Source of the DNA: Saksenaea vasiformis B4078
Taxonomy: Eukaryota > Mucoromycota > Mucoromycetes > Mucorales > Saksenaeaceae
Assembly: GCA_000697055.1 (NCBI GenBank)
Contig: JNDT01001747.1
Location: 1-51,650 of the forward strand
Reading direction: 5' to 3'
Length of the DNA: 51,650 nucleotides
In this document: positions 13,286 to 24,481 of the stretch, one piece after another
Numbering within the stretch: position 1 is the first letter of the stretch
How the letters are laid out: every line of letters begins with the position of its first letter
Position numbers and translations under genes: made by a program
The notes under the pieces: model-generated
Told to the model about the DNA's origin: nothing
The model's database searches: none
The model's input: the letters and a program-made list of their open reading frames with translations, nothing else

Positions 13286-13379
13286 TGCGCCCAGTGAAAA
13301 GAAAAAATGGCCATGCGGCCGAGTGTTTGGAAGCACTACAGAGGACTTGAAGGATGTAAGAATGAGCGACAACTGTGCA

Positions 13380-13580
13380 TACCAATGGATATCATTTCAT
13401 TTACCGAATGTGGCAAGAATTTTACGTCCATCTGAGGACCAAGCTGATGTAAGTAGAGTATTATTTTGTCGCCAATTCCTATTCTAATGACCGTATATTT
13501 AATCCTTTCTTTAGCGCAGACTTGGCTCTTCATGGACGCATAGTTTATTTACATTTGCGTAAAAGTTGTTCAATAAATCG
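13380..13580 (+). repeat. Dispersed intron-bearing repeat, copy ii
   Basis: Left-arm remnant (TTTTACG...TCCATC) with an internal deletion. Then an intron-like core at 13449-13514 (66 nt: GTAAGT donor, TCTAATGA branch-like motif, TTCTTTAG acceptor). Then the right arm ending in GCGTAAAA near 13564 and AATAAA at 13572-13577. The same order of parts is seen in the copies near 25.1, 34.2 and 36.6 kb. Confidence 0.6.
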
Positions 13581-14290
13581 TAAGGACTAATTATCAATGT
13601 AAAGAACATAGAGAGAGAAAAGAAAAGTTCAACAGTCCACTCTCATGGTCTTTCTGTGATAAGCTTCAAGATTTTTTGTCAGATGCTTCCCCAAACCTAT
13701 TGAACCTTATCTAATATTTAGGAAAGAAGTTGGCAAAGTTCCAGCCATTGGCATAAAAGTATAACACGGTACATGAGTGCAATTAAGCTAGAGTTGATAC
13801 TTAACTTGTCGGCATCTACCATTCTGCTTCTGTTACGCTGGCCAAAGTGTGCTGATGTTTGCTTTAATTCTATCAAGTACAACGTGCGTAACACGGTGAT
13901 TATTTGTTGGGTTAATACTCCAAAGCAGACAGATCAAGACTGTCGTCATTCTACTCAATTATGACATACTCAATACAACATAAAGTCATACTGTAGGTTC
14001 GATTGTTTATATCATCTCCATTGAGACATTCATGTCAGCATTTGCCTCTGGATATACAGCATCTTCAATAGATGCATCATCTGCCGTTTTCATAATCAGT
14101 TTCTTCATTTTTTGCTTAGTTTCCATTCGTTAATTGTTATGCTGTTTTTAATTGATGCAAACAGAATTCCACTGGTGTTTAAACTTGGTAAATATGACCA
14201 AAGCTTCCGCGACTGGCATGGTGAAAAAATGCAGTTTAATCTCGTAATACGTATTTACATGGAATTGCAGTAGAGTTGGTAAGAGCTAAC

Positions 14291-15114
14291 TTAGTAACCA
14301 CCGCGGCCGCCACGGAATCCGCCTCGGCCACCTCGGCTTCCACCTCCAAATCCACCTCCAAATCCACCACGAGAGCCGCCGCGTCCACCGCCACGTCCAC
14401 CGCCGCGAGGACCACCTTTAAATACATTTAATCTACAATAGAGACATGATAATATCACTTACCGCGACCGCCACGAGGGCCACCACGAGCACCTCCGCGA
14501 CCACCTCGGCCACCAGCGGCACCACCACCTCGCTTTTCAACCTTGCCTTGCAGGCCAGTTGGCTTTCCAGCTATTACAACGAAATCAGAATCCTGACCAT
14601 GTCATCCACTGGCTTACCCTTTACGGTAGACTTGGGCTTTGGCAAGAAACGTTCCAATGGCAGAAGCTTGTCAGTACCGATATAAACCTTGTCATCAACA
14701 TTGAAAGAGGTAGCAACCATGCCTTCTTGAGGTTTCACTGTGAAATAGACTTCGTTCAAAGGACCGAGAATTTCATCGACTTTGCCAATTTGAGTCTTGT
14801 TCTCCAAGAAGATGGGTGCATTGAAGTAAGGGATCTTGGGGTTGATCGATTTGCAAACCAATTCACCTTCACAAGCATGCACAAAGGCACCCATAGCTAT
14901 TAAGATCGTATTAACACATATCTGATCGATCGTTTTAATTCATTACCGACGACTTCAGCGGGAGGGCCCTGGTTGAACGACGAATGGCCTCCACGACCGC
15001 CACCTCGACCTTATTAAAACCGTAAGCTGGGAACATTTCATTTTCTGAATTACCTCCGCGGAAACCGCCACGACCACCACGACCGCCTCTTTCGCCAAAT
15101 CCACCTTTACCCAT
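14291..15114 (-). CDS. GAR1: H/ACA snoRNP subunit 1 (Gar1)
   Basis: Gar1 is one of the four core proteins of H/ACA ribonucleoproteins and binds the Cbf5 pseudouridine synthase in the nucleolus. Five exons join in phase: 15114-15054, 15009-14947, 14896-14618, 14570-14463 and 14415-14291, giving 211 residues (yeast Gar1 is 205). The N-terminal RGG-rich tail is in exons 1-2. The conserved core begins at about residue 42 with [16 protein letters not shown] and continues through [16 protein letters not shown] and YFTVKP to LLPLERFLP. The C-terminal RGG/GGR tail ends in GGY. Introns are 44-50 nt. The start is the only ATG before the RGG tail. Confidence is high because both core and tails are canonical. 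Confidence 0.95.
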
Positions 15115-15184
15115 TGTGTATAAATTGGTGTGTCAAAAAAAAGTCCAAAAAAATTTTCGCCACTTTTTCTGGACTTCAAACAGC

Positions 15185-15310
15185 GGGAATCAGCATCATA
15201 CAAAGTCCGACAAAATTCGGGACGAGGACGTTTTTGCAGAACCTTAAAAGGGATTGCTTTCGGACGCATTGGACAAAGTCACCGTTTTCCATCATCAGCC
15301 TGCCTTCTTC
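15185..15310. repeat. Dispersed repeat R2, copy near GAR1
   Basis: About 120 bp upstream of GAR1 resembles 27391-27510 upstream of the left regulator gene. Shared islands are AAAATYCGG, GGATTKGCYTTCGGAC-like sequence and CCATCATCAGCC, in the same order on the + strand. I cannot define its ends or class. It may contribute to, or lie within, the GAR1 promoter region. Confidence 0.4.
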
Positions 15311-15315
15311 CGGGT

Positions 15316-15412
15316 ACTGTTTATTGAACAAATTTTACGCTAATCTACATAAGTTTTGCGTCCATGGGGAACCACGTTTATGCTAAGAAAAGAATCAAGT
15401 ATGCGTTCGTTA
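15316..15412 (-). repeat. Dispersed intron-bearing repeat, copy iii (truncated)
   Basis: Read on the minus strand: a TTAACGAACGC segment identical to the core of copy vi, a CTTAG acceptor-like end, the right arm with CATGGACGCAAAA and GATTAGCGTAAAA, then AATAAA (15325-15320). The donor half is missing where a second small element (15413-15660) abuts. Confidence 0.6.
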
Positions 15413-15660
15413 ATAGGGAATTGCTATGGACACTCATGTAACATAATTTAGAGAACGGTTAGATAGGCAGCTTAGAATTCTCTATGAAATCTGATTGTTC
15501 GCAAATACCAACGCATGTTTGAGTCTCGGTGGATCGACTGTTTAGACTTAAATAGAAGAAGTGATGATATCTACCTGTAGACACTCGTTGAGGGCTTAAT
15601 TTACGGACACTCAGCTCATAGCCACTCATCTTATGGCCGCTAGTTGCCGTAGCAATTCTA
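15413..15660. mobile_element. Small TIR element, short form (248 bp)
   Basis: The left end reads TAGGGAATTGCTATGGACAC and the right end, reverse-complemented, reads TAGAATTGCTACGGCAAC: an imperfect terminal inverted repeat. GGACACTC motifs occur inside. The same end sequence flanks the 0.7 kb element at 37109-37828. It abuts a truncated copy of another repeat, and TA on both sides could be a target duplication. No coding capacity. Confidence 0.55.
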
Positions 15661-15885
15661 TTATCGAACAACTCTTACAGTTCCTGGAGGACCTACGGTG
15701 CCTGTTTTTGTAAACACCCATAACGTGGTGTTGTGATCGTGTCAAAACCGTCAACCAACAGCAGATTCAAAAGCTCAGTATCAAAACATTACTGCAGCAG
15801 AACCACCTAGGATAGAAAGCAAATGTGTGCAGCGCGAAAATGAGACGGCGAATACCAAATATGACTTTGAGTAGTCATCACCATA

Positions 15886-15990
15886 CACTACAGGAAAACA
15901 TCTTGGAAAATCTTGAATTTTGTTGGTTTTCTAAGATTTTGTTGAGATTTTTCCAAGATTATATAACAGTTAAGGTTTTTTCCCGTAGTG
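15886..15990. mobile_element. CACTA-like miniature inverted-repeat element
   Basis: A 105-bp segment begins CACTACAGGAAAA and ends TTTTTTCCCGTAGTG. The ends are inverted repeats with the CACTA/TAGTG termini typical of the CACTA (EnSpm) superfamily. The interior is also internally repetitive (TCTTGGAAAATCTTG versus TTTTCCAAGATTATA). Flanking triplets ATA and GTA differ by one base, so a 3-bp target duplication is only suggested. It has no coding capacity. Confidence 0.55.
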
Positions 15991-16319
15991 GTAGATGTAC
16001 CACTGTTGGAAAGATGTTAGCTTGATTGATTTTAAAGTAAAGCCTCTTACTCTTGCTTCTCGGTAAAGACAAAGTGTTTGCAACTGACTTCGCGCTGCTT
16101 GACACTCCGCTTTGCGTTTTACAGAATAAAAATCATCCCTAACCGAGTCTCACGTACTCCACCGCCTGATTCTCGACACACCAACTAACCGACACTTCAG
16201 TATCAAGCTGTCATCGCTTTCATCCTCGTTCCTATCCTCCTCCTGGTTCGCATTTTTTTGTATTATTATTTGCGTTTTATTGGATAGGTTATACAGCCAC
16301 GTGTGCGGAAAGGGAAGGA

Positions 16320-17046
16320 GTTTAACTATCTATGCATTGAAGGAAGTGGCTGGTAGCATCAACAGTTGTCCAGAGCATATCATCGAAGGTGTTGCACCAA
16401 TAAGTACACCATATTGTCCGCAGCACACGGCCGATCATCTCATAGCGTAGTTTGCTGTTTGTCAGGTCATCGAGGAGAAGAAGTTGCCAAGTCGAATCCA
16501 TGGTAGCACTGAAGTCGGGACCATAATCACGGAAAATGGTGTGCCAGAAGATACAGTTCGACGGGCAATCGAGTACAAGGTGACGGTCCGTTTCGATGAC
16601 ATCCGGGCAGGAGGAGCAGAAGGGAGACGGTGAAGACGTTCACGAGATGGGAAGCGCTGGTGGAGCAGTCTCCACCACGCTTCCTGGTTCGCATTATTAC
16701 CCATGCTTTCGCGGGAAGTGACTATCGAAGACGGTGACGAAGGACCTGCTGCTGATGATTCATGTGTTGGGAATGAAGCTAGTGATAATTCAGGTGCTGG
16801 AGAAGCAGAAGGAGATGAATATGGTGGTGGTAATTCATGTACTGAAGAAGAAATAGATGGCGGAGGTAGTAATTGTGCTTCTCCTGGTAGTTCATAACGG
16901 ACTGATTGATCATTTGCGTGCACAGCAGGAACAAATGTCACCTGTAAAAAGCCAATAACTTGGTCACCCTGATAAGCATGATAAAACCTGGCAGCATCTG
17001 TCTCAGATTTTAAATGAAGGTAGCCATGTCTAGTTAAGGCAAACAT
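16320..17046 (-). pseudogene. LINE-like (non-LTR retroelement) relic
   Basis: From about 16680 down, the minus strand reads WWRLLHQRFPSRERLHRL, the segment that precedes the C-terminal zinc knuckle of LINE ORF2. After a frame change it continues with CPDVIETDRHLVLDCPS and then FWHTIF, the ET-x2-H-x4-C zinc-knuckle signature (zf-RVT), and stays open to a TAA near 16322. The open frame 17046-16462 (194 codons, ATG at 17046) fuses this to a Ser/Pro-rich part whose first 40 residues (GYLHLKSETDAARFYHAY) resemble the end of an RRM-like fold, as in LINE ORF1 proteins. I infer an internally deleted element. A captured host gene is the alternative. Confidence 0.5.
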
Positions 17047-17442
17047 CAGTTGTAGAGCTATATGATTTACGACATTGTACCTGTTGTGTCGTAACTGGAA
17101 CTGATAGGTACAATAAGGATGAGGGTGTCGTTTATTTCGGTAGAAAAGCAGACCAGGAACTAATTACTATGGTGCAGGTTACAGCCAATCTCTCAGCTCG
17201 CTGATCCCTATCCATTTATTCCTGCTGCAATTTTGACCTTGGCTTCGCATGATGGGTTCCTTTTAAGGGAAGGAAATTTCGGACCAATAGCCAATCGCTT
17301 ATTTATGACATCACTTTTTTCGGCGTCGATTCTGCGATTCACGAATCGCCGTCCTCGTTATCCCTTGCTCCTCTCCTTTGACATCTGTTTCCAACCGCAG
17401 TAACAGACGTTTGAAAAGTCGCCCCAAATCAATTATTGAGAC

Positions 17443-20226
17443 ATGTCGGACCGAAGAGCTTACTCACCAGCCGGTCGCGGAGGGATTACTTTTGGAGATT
17501 GGTCAGATGACGATTTTTGCCCTCGTTCGCACGGCCGCGAGAAGTTTCGACGGGAACGAAGCGTAGAACGAGATCGCGGTGCGTACGGCGACACATATAA
17601 TCCAAACGCTGAAGAATATGACAGATACGAACGCAAAAAACGATCGCGACGAGCTGAAACACCACCAGAAGGTAAAAAGGAAGAGCAAGCGTCCTCAGAT
17701 CAGATTCAGATTTAACATTATCTAATAGAACGCAGACACAAACGGCATGCTTCATTTGCTTCACCACCGCATTCCTCACGATCATATGGTGCTCACAGAA
17801 CAGCACGCGGATCTCGAGAGCGCGATCCGAGAGAACCAGACTACCACCACCAAGAGGGTGACCATTATATCCCAAACTATGAACGTGATGGATACACACC
17901 AGGTCCAAGATATAGTAATATTCCGGAACCTCAAAATGGTAGTAGTGCACTTGGCTATCCGATGATGGGTTGGTATTGGATGGTTCGCCTTTTTCCGGAT
18001 CTAAATTACCTCCGTTAGACGTAATGAACGCGCAGCTGGTAGGCGGACGTTGGCCATCTATGGGAAGGTAAAGTGTCCTTTTAGGCTGACTTTACCTCTT
18101 ACACTCTACATATATTTGAAAGAATGCCACCTATCGACCCGAATCAATTCGATTTTCTTATGCCGTACAAACAGTTCTGTGAGTATCTGCGTCAGACTCA
18201 TTCTAGGAGTCAGTTTGACGAGAGTGAGCTTCAAAACCGTTATGGAAAATATAAAGCAAAGTATGCGGCGCGACAGTTAAGTTTGTTCTTCAACAGCAAT
18301 AAGGACAAACAGTGGTTCCAAGAGAAATATCATCCGACTATAGCACTTCCTCGCATCCAGGAAATGAAACAACGGCGGCGGCAGTACCTCAACGAGTTCC
18401 TAAATGCGCTTGAAGAAGGAAAATATGACGATATCCTGTACGATGAACAAAATTCTTCTGATCAGAGCTCATTAAGCGACCACAAAGAAGAAGGGGAGGT
18501 GGAGAAAGAAAATGAAAATGTCTCCGAGCCTCAAGGCGAAGAGGCTGTGGAATACGAGCAACACTTGATTATTAAGACAGTACCGCCAACCATCCCAAGA
18601 CAGAGGATTATTGAGGTAATGAAGCACGAGATAATCAAAGTTTCCTCATTAGTACGTAGATGTGCGAGGAGGTGGAAGGCTTCGAATACCTTGCACTTTC
18701 AGAACCAAGTCCGAGCAAAAAGTTCCACAGGATTGGGTGGATTCATTTTAAGGACGGCACAGATATAAAGAAGGCTTTTGATCAGTTACAAAATTTAAAG
18801 GTACTTACTAGAAATTTTCTATGCCATTGCTCAACTAGCTCCTATAGATTGATGACTTTGTATTCTATTTGGCGATGAATCGCAAAAACCAAGTTCAATC
18901 TAGAGCTACGAAAACGGCACCGGAAATTGCAAGTACTACAGAACGACTGAAAGCCGATCTTCAAAATGCACGGGATCTGAGCAAGGAAATGGATAACGAT
19001 CTTGGTGAAGATGTTAATGGCTCCCAAAAAGTAATCGAAAGAGCAAAATATGTTATTGCACAGCATGAGAAGAATACTGCAGCAGAGGAGAACGAACGAG
19101 ACCAGTCTGAAGATGTTAAACAGGACGATGGTCGAGAAAGATTTGAACTGAAGAAAGAACTCGACATGCTTCTGACATATCTCCGAAGAGTGCATATGTA
19201 TTGTTACTATTGCGGAATGGAGACCGACTCTCTGGAAGAGCTGAATCGAAGATGTGTCGAGCCTCATTGTCGTAAAGAATTGGGATCTTCTGCAAATGCT
19301 GCAGGTGATACAAAGCAATCGGCAAAGAATGACAAGAATGGTGAGTTACTTTCGGCTCCCTCCATCCCTCTTTCTCGGCCTTTTTTTTTTTTTTACAGTT
19401 TGAGCTAAAGTAATTGACCTGTGTTTAGTTGCACAATGGGCAAGGAACCTGGATCAAAGAGTTGCAATGAAAATTGATAAACCTGACGGACGAAAGCTGG
19501 AGAAGATGGGTGGTCGGTCAGTGGAGAGGTACTGTCATTGATTATAGAAGACGATAGTGCTAATCCTTAATCTTCAGTGAGACCGAAGCTTTCGTGGTAG
19601 AACACGTGTTGAAAGAGCACGAAGCCAAATACAAATGCAAAGTTGGCGAATGCGCAAAGGCATTCAAAGGCTTTGATTTTGTGGAGAAGCATATCATGAC
19701 GAAGCATCGAGAGGAGATTTCTCGTCTCACCGAGGAAATCGAATTCTATAACAACTACGTCCGCGACCCCAATCATCTTTTGCCTGTGTCTCCTGCAAGT
19801 CATGTGAATATGCCGGTTGGAATGGCAGGGTCAACGATGGGTGGTAACATGGGATTCAGTGGTGGACCATCGCCATTCATGCTTCCAGGTATCAATAATG
19901 GTATGCGACCGCCTCCAGGTCTTCCAGTGCAAGCTGCAGCTGTAGGAACACCATGGGACCAAATACCTAGAATCGGTTTCGGAGACGTTAATTGGACCAA
20001 CCCTTCAGGACTAAATAGAAGAGATCCGCATCAAAAAGGAGCAGCTGGCAGTGGCCGTCGTGATACTAGGTTTGTTATTTTTATTATGTAGTAATAGTAC
20101 GTTGACGATGTACTATGTAGCAGTATGGATATCGACGATTTGATGCCGCGTGATCCTCGTCAAGTCAAGTCGTACGTTGATCTGGATGCCCCTGCCGAAG
20201 GAGATGCGGATATTTCGTTTTACTAA
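17443..20226 (+). CDS. SRRT: Serrate/ARS2 RNA effector protein
   Basis: ARS2 binds the nuclear cap-binding complex and steers capped transcripts to processing, export or decay. Nine exons join in phase: 17443-17671, 17729-17968, 18019-18067, 18123-18615, 18660-18800, 18848-19340, 19429-19528, 19578-20069 and 20124-20226, giving 779 residues (human 876). In order: an Arg/Ser/Asp/Tyr-rich disordered head, the ARS2 N-domain (FKxxWFxxKYHP-like KDKQWFQEKYHP), the RRM-like region with CEEVEGFEYLALSEPSP and GWIHFKDG, a mid region, then the zinc-finger domain (YKCKVGECAKAF with a C-terminal HIMTKH), and a Gly/Pro/Met-rich tail ending with the conserved SYVDLDAP block. Introns are 44-88 nt. The 50-nt intron 17969-18018 is chosen because reading through it hits a stop and the splice restores frame. 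INTS5 follows on the same strand. Confidence 0.95.
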
Positions 20227-20503
20227 CGAGAATGATCATTACTCGAAACGTGAAACATGGTTCCATTTCATTTTCTATCCATTTAAAGAACACTCTCCAT
20301 CTATATGTAGGACAAAAAGCATTAGGTCGTAAAATTTTCTCAAGTGCGTACCGCATCTGTTTCGTACTCGGTTTTCGTATTTCCCCCCCACCGCACAATA
20401 CAGTAAAAAACATTAAATGTGAAATACAGCCCAGTCTCAGACCCAGTCTCCGTAATTTTAGCGCAGTCGGAAACGGATGGTGAATATACCCACTCGCAAG
20501 CAA

Positions 20504-20552
20504 GACGCCGTGAGGCGTCGCTCTCCTGAAGCCTAGAGGGACCAGGAGAGCG
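20504..20552. other. Two adjacent GC-rich hairpins
   Basis: GACGCC-GTGA-GGCGTC (20504-20519) is a perfect 6-bp stem capped by a GNRA-type tetraloop. It is followed at once by a perfect stem CGCTCTCCTG/CAGGAGAGCG (20519-20528 with 20543-20552) with a 14-nt loop; the two stems share one base. They lie in the 0.8 kb between ARS2 and INTS5, otherwise without features. They may be part of an untranslated region or a structured RNA. The function is unknown. Confidence 0.35.
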
Positions 20553-21037
20553 TTGACACACTGTAAAGAGACAAAATAAAATGCGGAGCGGGTTCATCTC
20601 AAATGACAAATGCGATATTTTCATACAGCGAACCATTTCGCATCATGGAAATCAAGATACAGTGCAAAACGTTAGAATAGCCAATGCTTTATAAAAGTTT
20701 GAGCAGTATCTAGTCAACAAAGCTCGCAAGATTTTTTTTTTCATAACAGTTATTGTGAGAATGGATTGAATCAAACATCGCGCAGGATAGTCCTGTTATA
20801 TGATATCTAATGAAGCTGATTGTTGAACAATCCTCTTAACTCAAAGAGTCATTTCCACCACCCAGGATTCGCAGGCTAACCGGAATCGCACGTTTTGCGT
20901 CATTAGAACGTGGTAAGCGAAATCAGAAGACAAATAAACAGGTTGGATAAACTGCGGTTCTCTGGTTTGATCTATCTTTATCCCGAGTCACACATAAGTT
21001 TCCAGCACGGAGGTGGGGCGATCAACGCGCCTTGACA

Positions 21038-24000
21038 ATGTTACCTGGTTGTTCGGAAGCCGATCTTGATCGGCTAACTGCTGTCATCCTCCAATGCCCC
21101 ATTACTAGTGGTTCTCCTGCAATAACTGATGATCAGCGGGCACTAGTGTTGTGTATTAAAAAGTTGAAATGTTTCATGACTGATGATGGAGTGAAGCTAA
21201 TAAAGGTACTCGGTGCATTACCTTTTGAAGTAAAGGGAGTGTAACTTTTTATTTACGTCTACAGTGGTCGTATACAACGCTGAGAGAGAGAGTTCCCGAT
21301 CATGGTACATTTTCAGACTTGTAGGCCTTGTCTGTCAACTCACGTCTCCGACCTTTTTGGCTAGGCATTGGGAAAACAGCGCAGATACTGAGTGACCCTG
21401 TAAATGAGGCATTAGCTGACCTTGTATCTGATACGATTGCTTTTCACGAGGCGATGGAAGAAAGGTAGAAAGAAATAGAACATACATACAGTATAAATCT
21501 AAAGCGTTTGCAGCAAAATGGATACGTTACTAGATGTGGGTTGGCGTAAACACTAGGTGTCACTAATTCAGAGATGTAGCTTGGAAGAATGTCTGTGCAC
21601 GAGCCAAAGTGTATGATTTGGTTTGTTTGTCATATTAGCGACAAACTTTCTCATCTCGTGATCCCGAGAATTCACGAATATTTGATACTTGGGTTAGCGA
21701 AGTACGGCAATCCGCATCTTGACGGCTCAAAGTAAGCAATTAGAAGGAATAATAAGCCATTACTTAGTTTTTGCATTTATTAGCTCAAGCGAGGACCAGA
21801 TCAAACTAAAGATTGTCGGTTCAAATCTTTTTGAATATCTCTCGCAGAAACAGAAGGCGTTAGTTAGTCAATCTGTTATCGATCTCTTCGATCATTATTT
21901 TGCCCATATTACGGATATTTCTGGTGAAGCAGTTTCAAGTAAGATGTCTTCTGGTAAGAACTACGGTAGATAAATAGGCTGCTGATATAATGCTTTTTAG
22001 AGAAGCAACAATACTGCCTGAGTTACCTTCTTGCGCTCCCACGCATGGCATCTTCGCTTATGAGCGGTAAGATCGATAGACCGACGAGTAGGCCGTTAAT
22101 TATTTGACAAGGTTGTTGGTCCAACATTTTCGAAAGGCTTTTTCTAGATAATAGAGCCGGTACGGTGTTTCTACATGAAAGAGACAAAGGTCATTCCCTA
22201 GTTCGTCTTGCCTCAGGGTATGTAAATTAGACACCACATACATACTTATATATAGTAGAGAGGTTACGACCGTAGCTAATGTATTTCCTCGATGGCTTTC
22301 TAATGTTGCATTCGATCGCAATGGACCTGTGATGAAACACGCTCTTGATGTAGCTGTTATGCTGGATACATTGGCTCACGATCCCAGATTAAAGCTTCAA
22401 CATCTTATTCCGGTAAAAGAAAACAAACCAAGCTTTTCGAAGTGCATGCTTATGCATCTTGACCACAGGCGGGAGACAAGTCTATTCTGGACTCTATTCG
22501 ACCATCCTTTGAGCAATTGGACCTTGAGCCAGCTTCGTTGGATATCGTTGGCTGGGCTGCATCTCTCCTCGGTTCTACTTCGCGCGGAATTGACAATTTG
22601 AAAATTCCTCTCTTTCTGACCCAGCTAATTGTTCTAAAATGCGATACAATTAACCTAGCGGTTGATATGCTTGTCCGTTTGATCACTGGAATCAATAGAC
22701 CAAAAACAACATCCAGCGTAGATTCCGGTACACGCTACTTGGTCTTAAATTTAGTTGCAGCCGCAGAAACCAAGTGGCCGGGCATTTTCCAGTAATATAA
22801 TATATCCATGCGAAAGAAAACTCAAACTAACCAATTTGGTTAGAACGGTCCTCGAAACGATTTTTTCAAAGGCGATCGCGATGCATATTGCTGATAGTGA
22901 AGGATCAGTTAATGTAGAGAAGATCCTCGGCAACCTTTCCATGCTGTTTGAAGAAACCGTTCATGCTGAGGATCGATTCGACGCAAGGCCAGGATTTAAT
23001 GCGTTCAAATTATATATTACCAACCACTGGAAACAAGTGCTGCTGTTATTTGTAAATCATCCTTCGATGGATTGCCAAGCGATGGGATATCATCTACTTA
23101 CAAATGCTCGCTTTTGGGAAAGTGAATCTGCCGTGGATCCATTGGTTTTGGCAAAAGTCTTAATGGATTCATGGTTCAGGCACATGAAGAACCAATACAT
23201 TCACCAACGACAAGACGGAAAATCACCTGTGCTTGATGAGATCCAACAGCTAAGTAAGTTCCATACCTGATACGCAAATTATTGAAACTTAAAACAACTA
23301 TCTACTAGTTAGTCGATGCTGTCTTGACACGACACTTGCAAAGACTATTCTTAGCGTAGCTTTAGATGGGATTTTAGATGGAGCATTGGAGATATTCCCG
23401 AAGACTGACGCCGTAGTCTTAACGGGAAATAAGATAAGCATTTTAGGGAGAGTACGCCAGGAAGACAAGTCAAAATTACGAAGTCCATCTGTCAAACAGT
23501 CTCGTCCTCCACAGTTTGTAACGTTGATCGATGCTGTAACCCCAGAACTGTAAATACTTTTTATTAATGATGTTAACGACTAATGCTATTGATTTAGGGA
23601 TATACGCGATAAGATTTACATTGACAATATCGAACGAACAGCAGCATTATTTTACAACGCCTCACTAAGGAATTCAGGTAAAGCACAGAGATACTGGTTC
23701 AAAAGAAAAGAAATGCTAAATTTCCCTTCCTCTGTTAAGAAGACAGCAGGTCTATTAGTCTGCATGTTCTATCACACCTTTCTTCTAAGTGGCCTCGCGA
23801 TGTAGTCTCACTTGATGTCTATGATGATGTACTCCCGAAGAATATTCCATATGCTAGGTATATGCCAGACACGTTCTTCCACGCTGCTGATGAGTAAAAT
23901 AGCGACATTGCTATTGGTAGTGCGTTCAAGGATCATCCAGTGCTATTCTTGATAGCTGAAAAATGCTTATCTGCCGCGCGATTCCCGACAAATGATATCA

Positions 24001-24481
24001 TCCGTAGCATTCTAGTCTACTTCATAGCGTTTTGGCACATGTCAGAAGTTGCCTCAGCGTCCAGCGCTTTGAAGTATGCTACTCAACTAGAAGAAACGAT
24101 ACGAACAACCTTGCTCCTGACATCGGTTTGTGTATATTCTCGTACTAACTTCATCGCACTAAACAAACAGTGTAGTCCTTACCCGAATCACTGGTTCATA
24201 CTCGTTATCTTTTCCCTTTTATGTCTGGAAAAGATGTTGGTGATATTCTGCATCAGGTCATCTGGCCATATCTACGATCACATCCTTCACCCGATATACC
24301 TGGTTTATCTACGCAGATCCGAGAAGTGCCTCGAATAGATACCGAGCTAGAAGCTAAATGCCTTAAGCGATTGATTCTAATTTATGAACGCAGGCTGAAA
24401 TTGCTAGAATCTGTACCATCATGGCACGAAGCACTCAAGAAAGTTGGAACAGAGTTACAGTTAGAGAATGTTGTATCATAA
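21038..24481 (+). CDS. INTS5: Integrator complex subunit 5 homologue
   Basis: INTS5 is a helical scaffold subunit of Integrator, which cleaves nascent RNA and terminates Pol II early. Fifteen exons join with consistent phase: 21038-21205, 21265-21304, 21365-21464, 21639-21731, 21784-21953, 22001-22066, 22112-22217, 22256-22412, 22469-22791, 22844-23253, 23309-23549, 23598-23677, 23740-23857, 23903-24125 and 24176-24481. The product is 866 residues (human 1019), all helical in character. Family resemblance is clearest near the C-terminus: SDIAIGSAFKDHPVLFLI parallels the human RDLRIGRRFREQPLLF block, and RPPQFV parallels KPPKFV upstream. IPRIHEYLILGLAKYG and the following KIVGSNLFEYLSQ match the N-terminal third. 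The 174-nt intron 21465-21638 is the least certain. An apparent in-frame TAA at 23895 falls inside a 45-nt intron. ARS2 lies 0.8 kb upstream on the same strand. Confidence 0.78.

Noticed and set aside
16703..16897. Gly/Glu-rich 64-codon + frame
   Set aside because: Complement of the Ser/Pro-rich minus frame of the LINE relic.
21574..21620. Possible extra INTS5 exon within 21465-21638
   Set aside because: Adding it needs an 18-30 nt intron and puts the next exon out of frame; one 174-nt intron keeps phase.
23895..23897. In-frame TAA in the INTS5-like gene suggesting a pseudogene
   Set aside because: It falls inside a 45-nt GT-AG intron (23858-23902) whose removal keeps phase and restores the family alignment.
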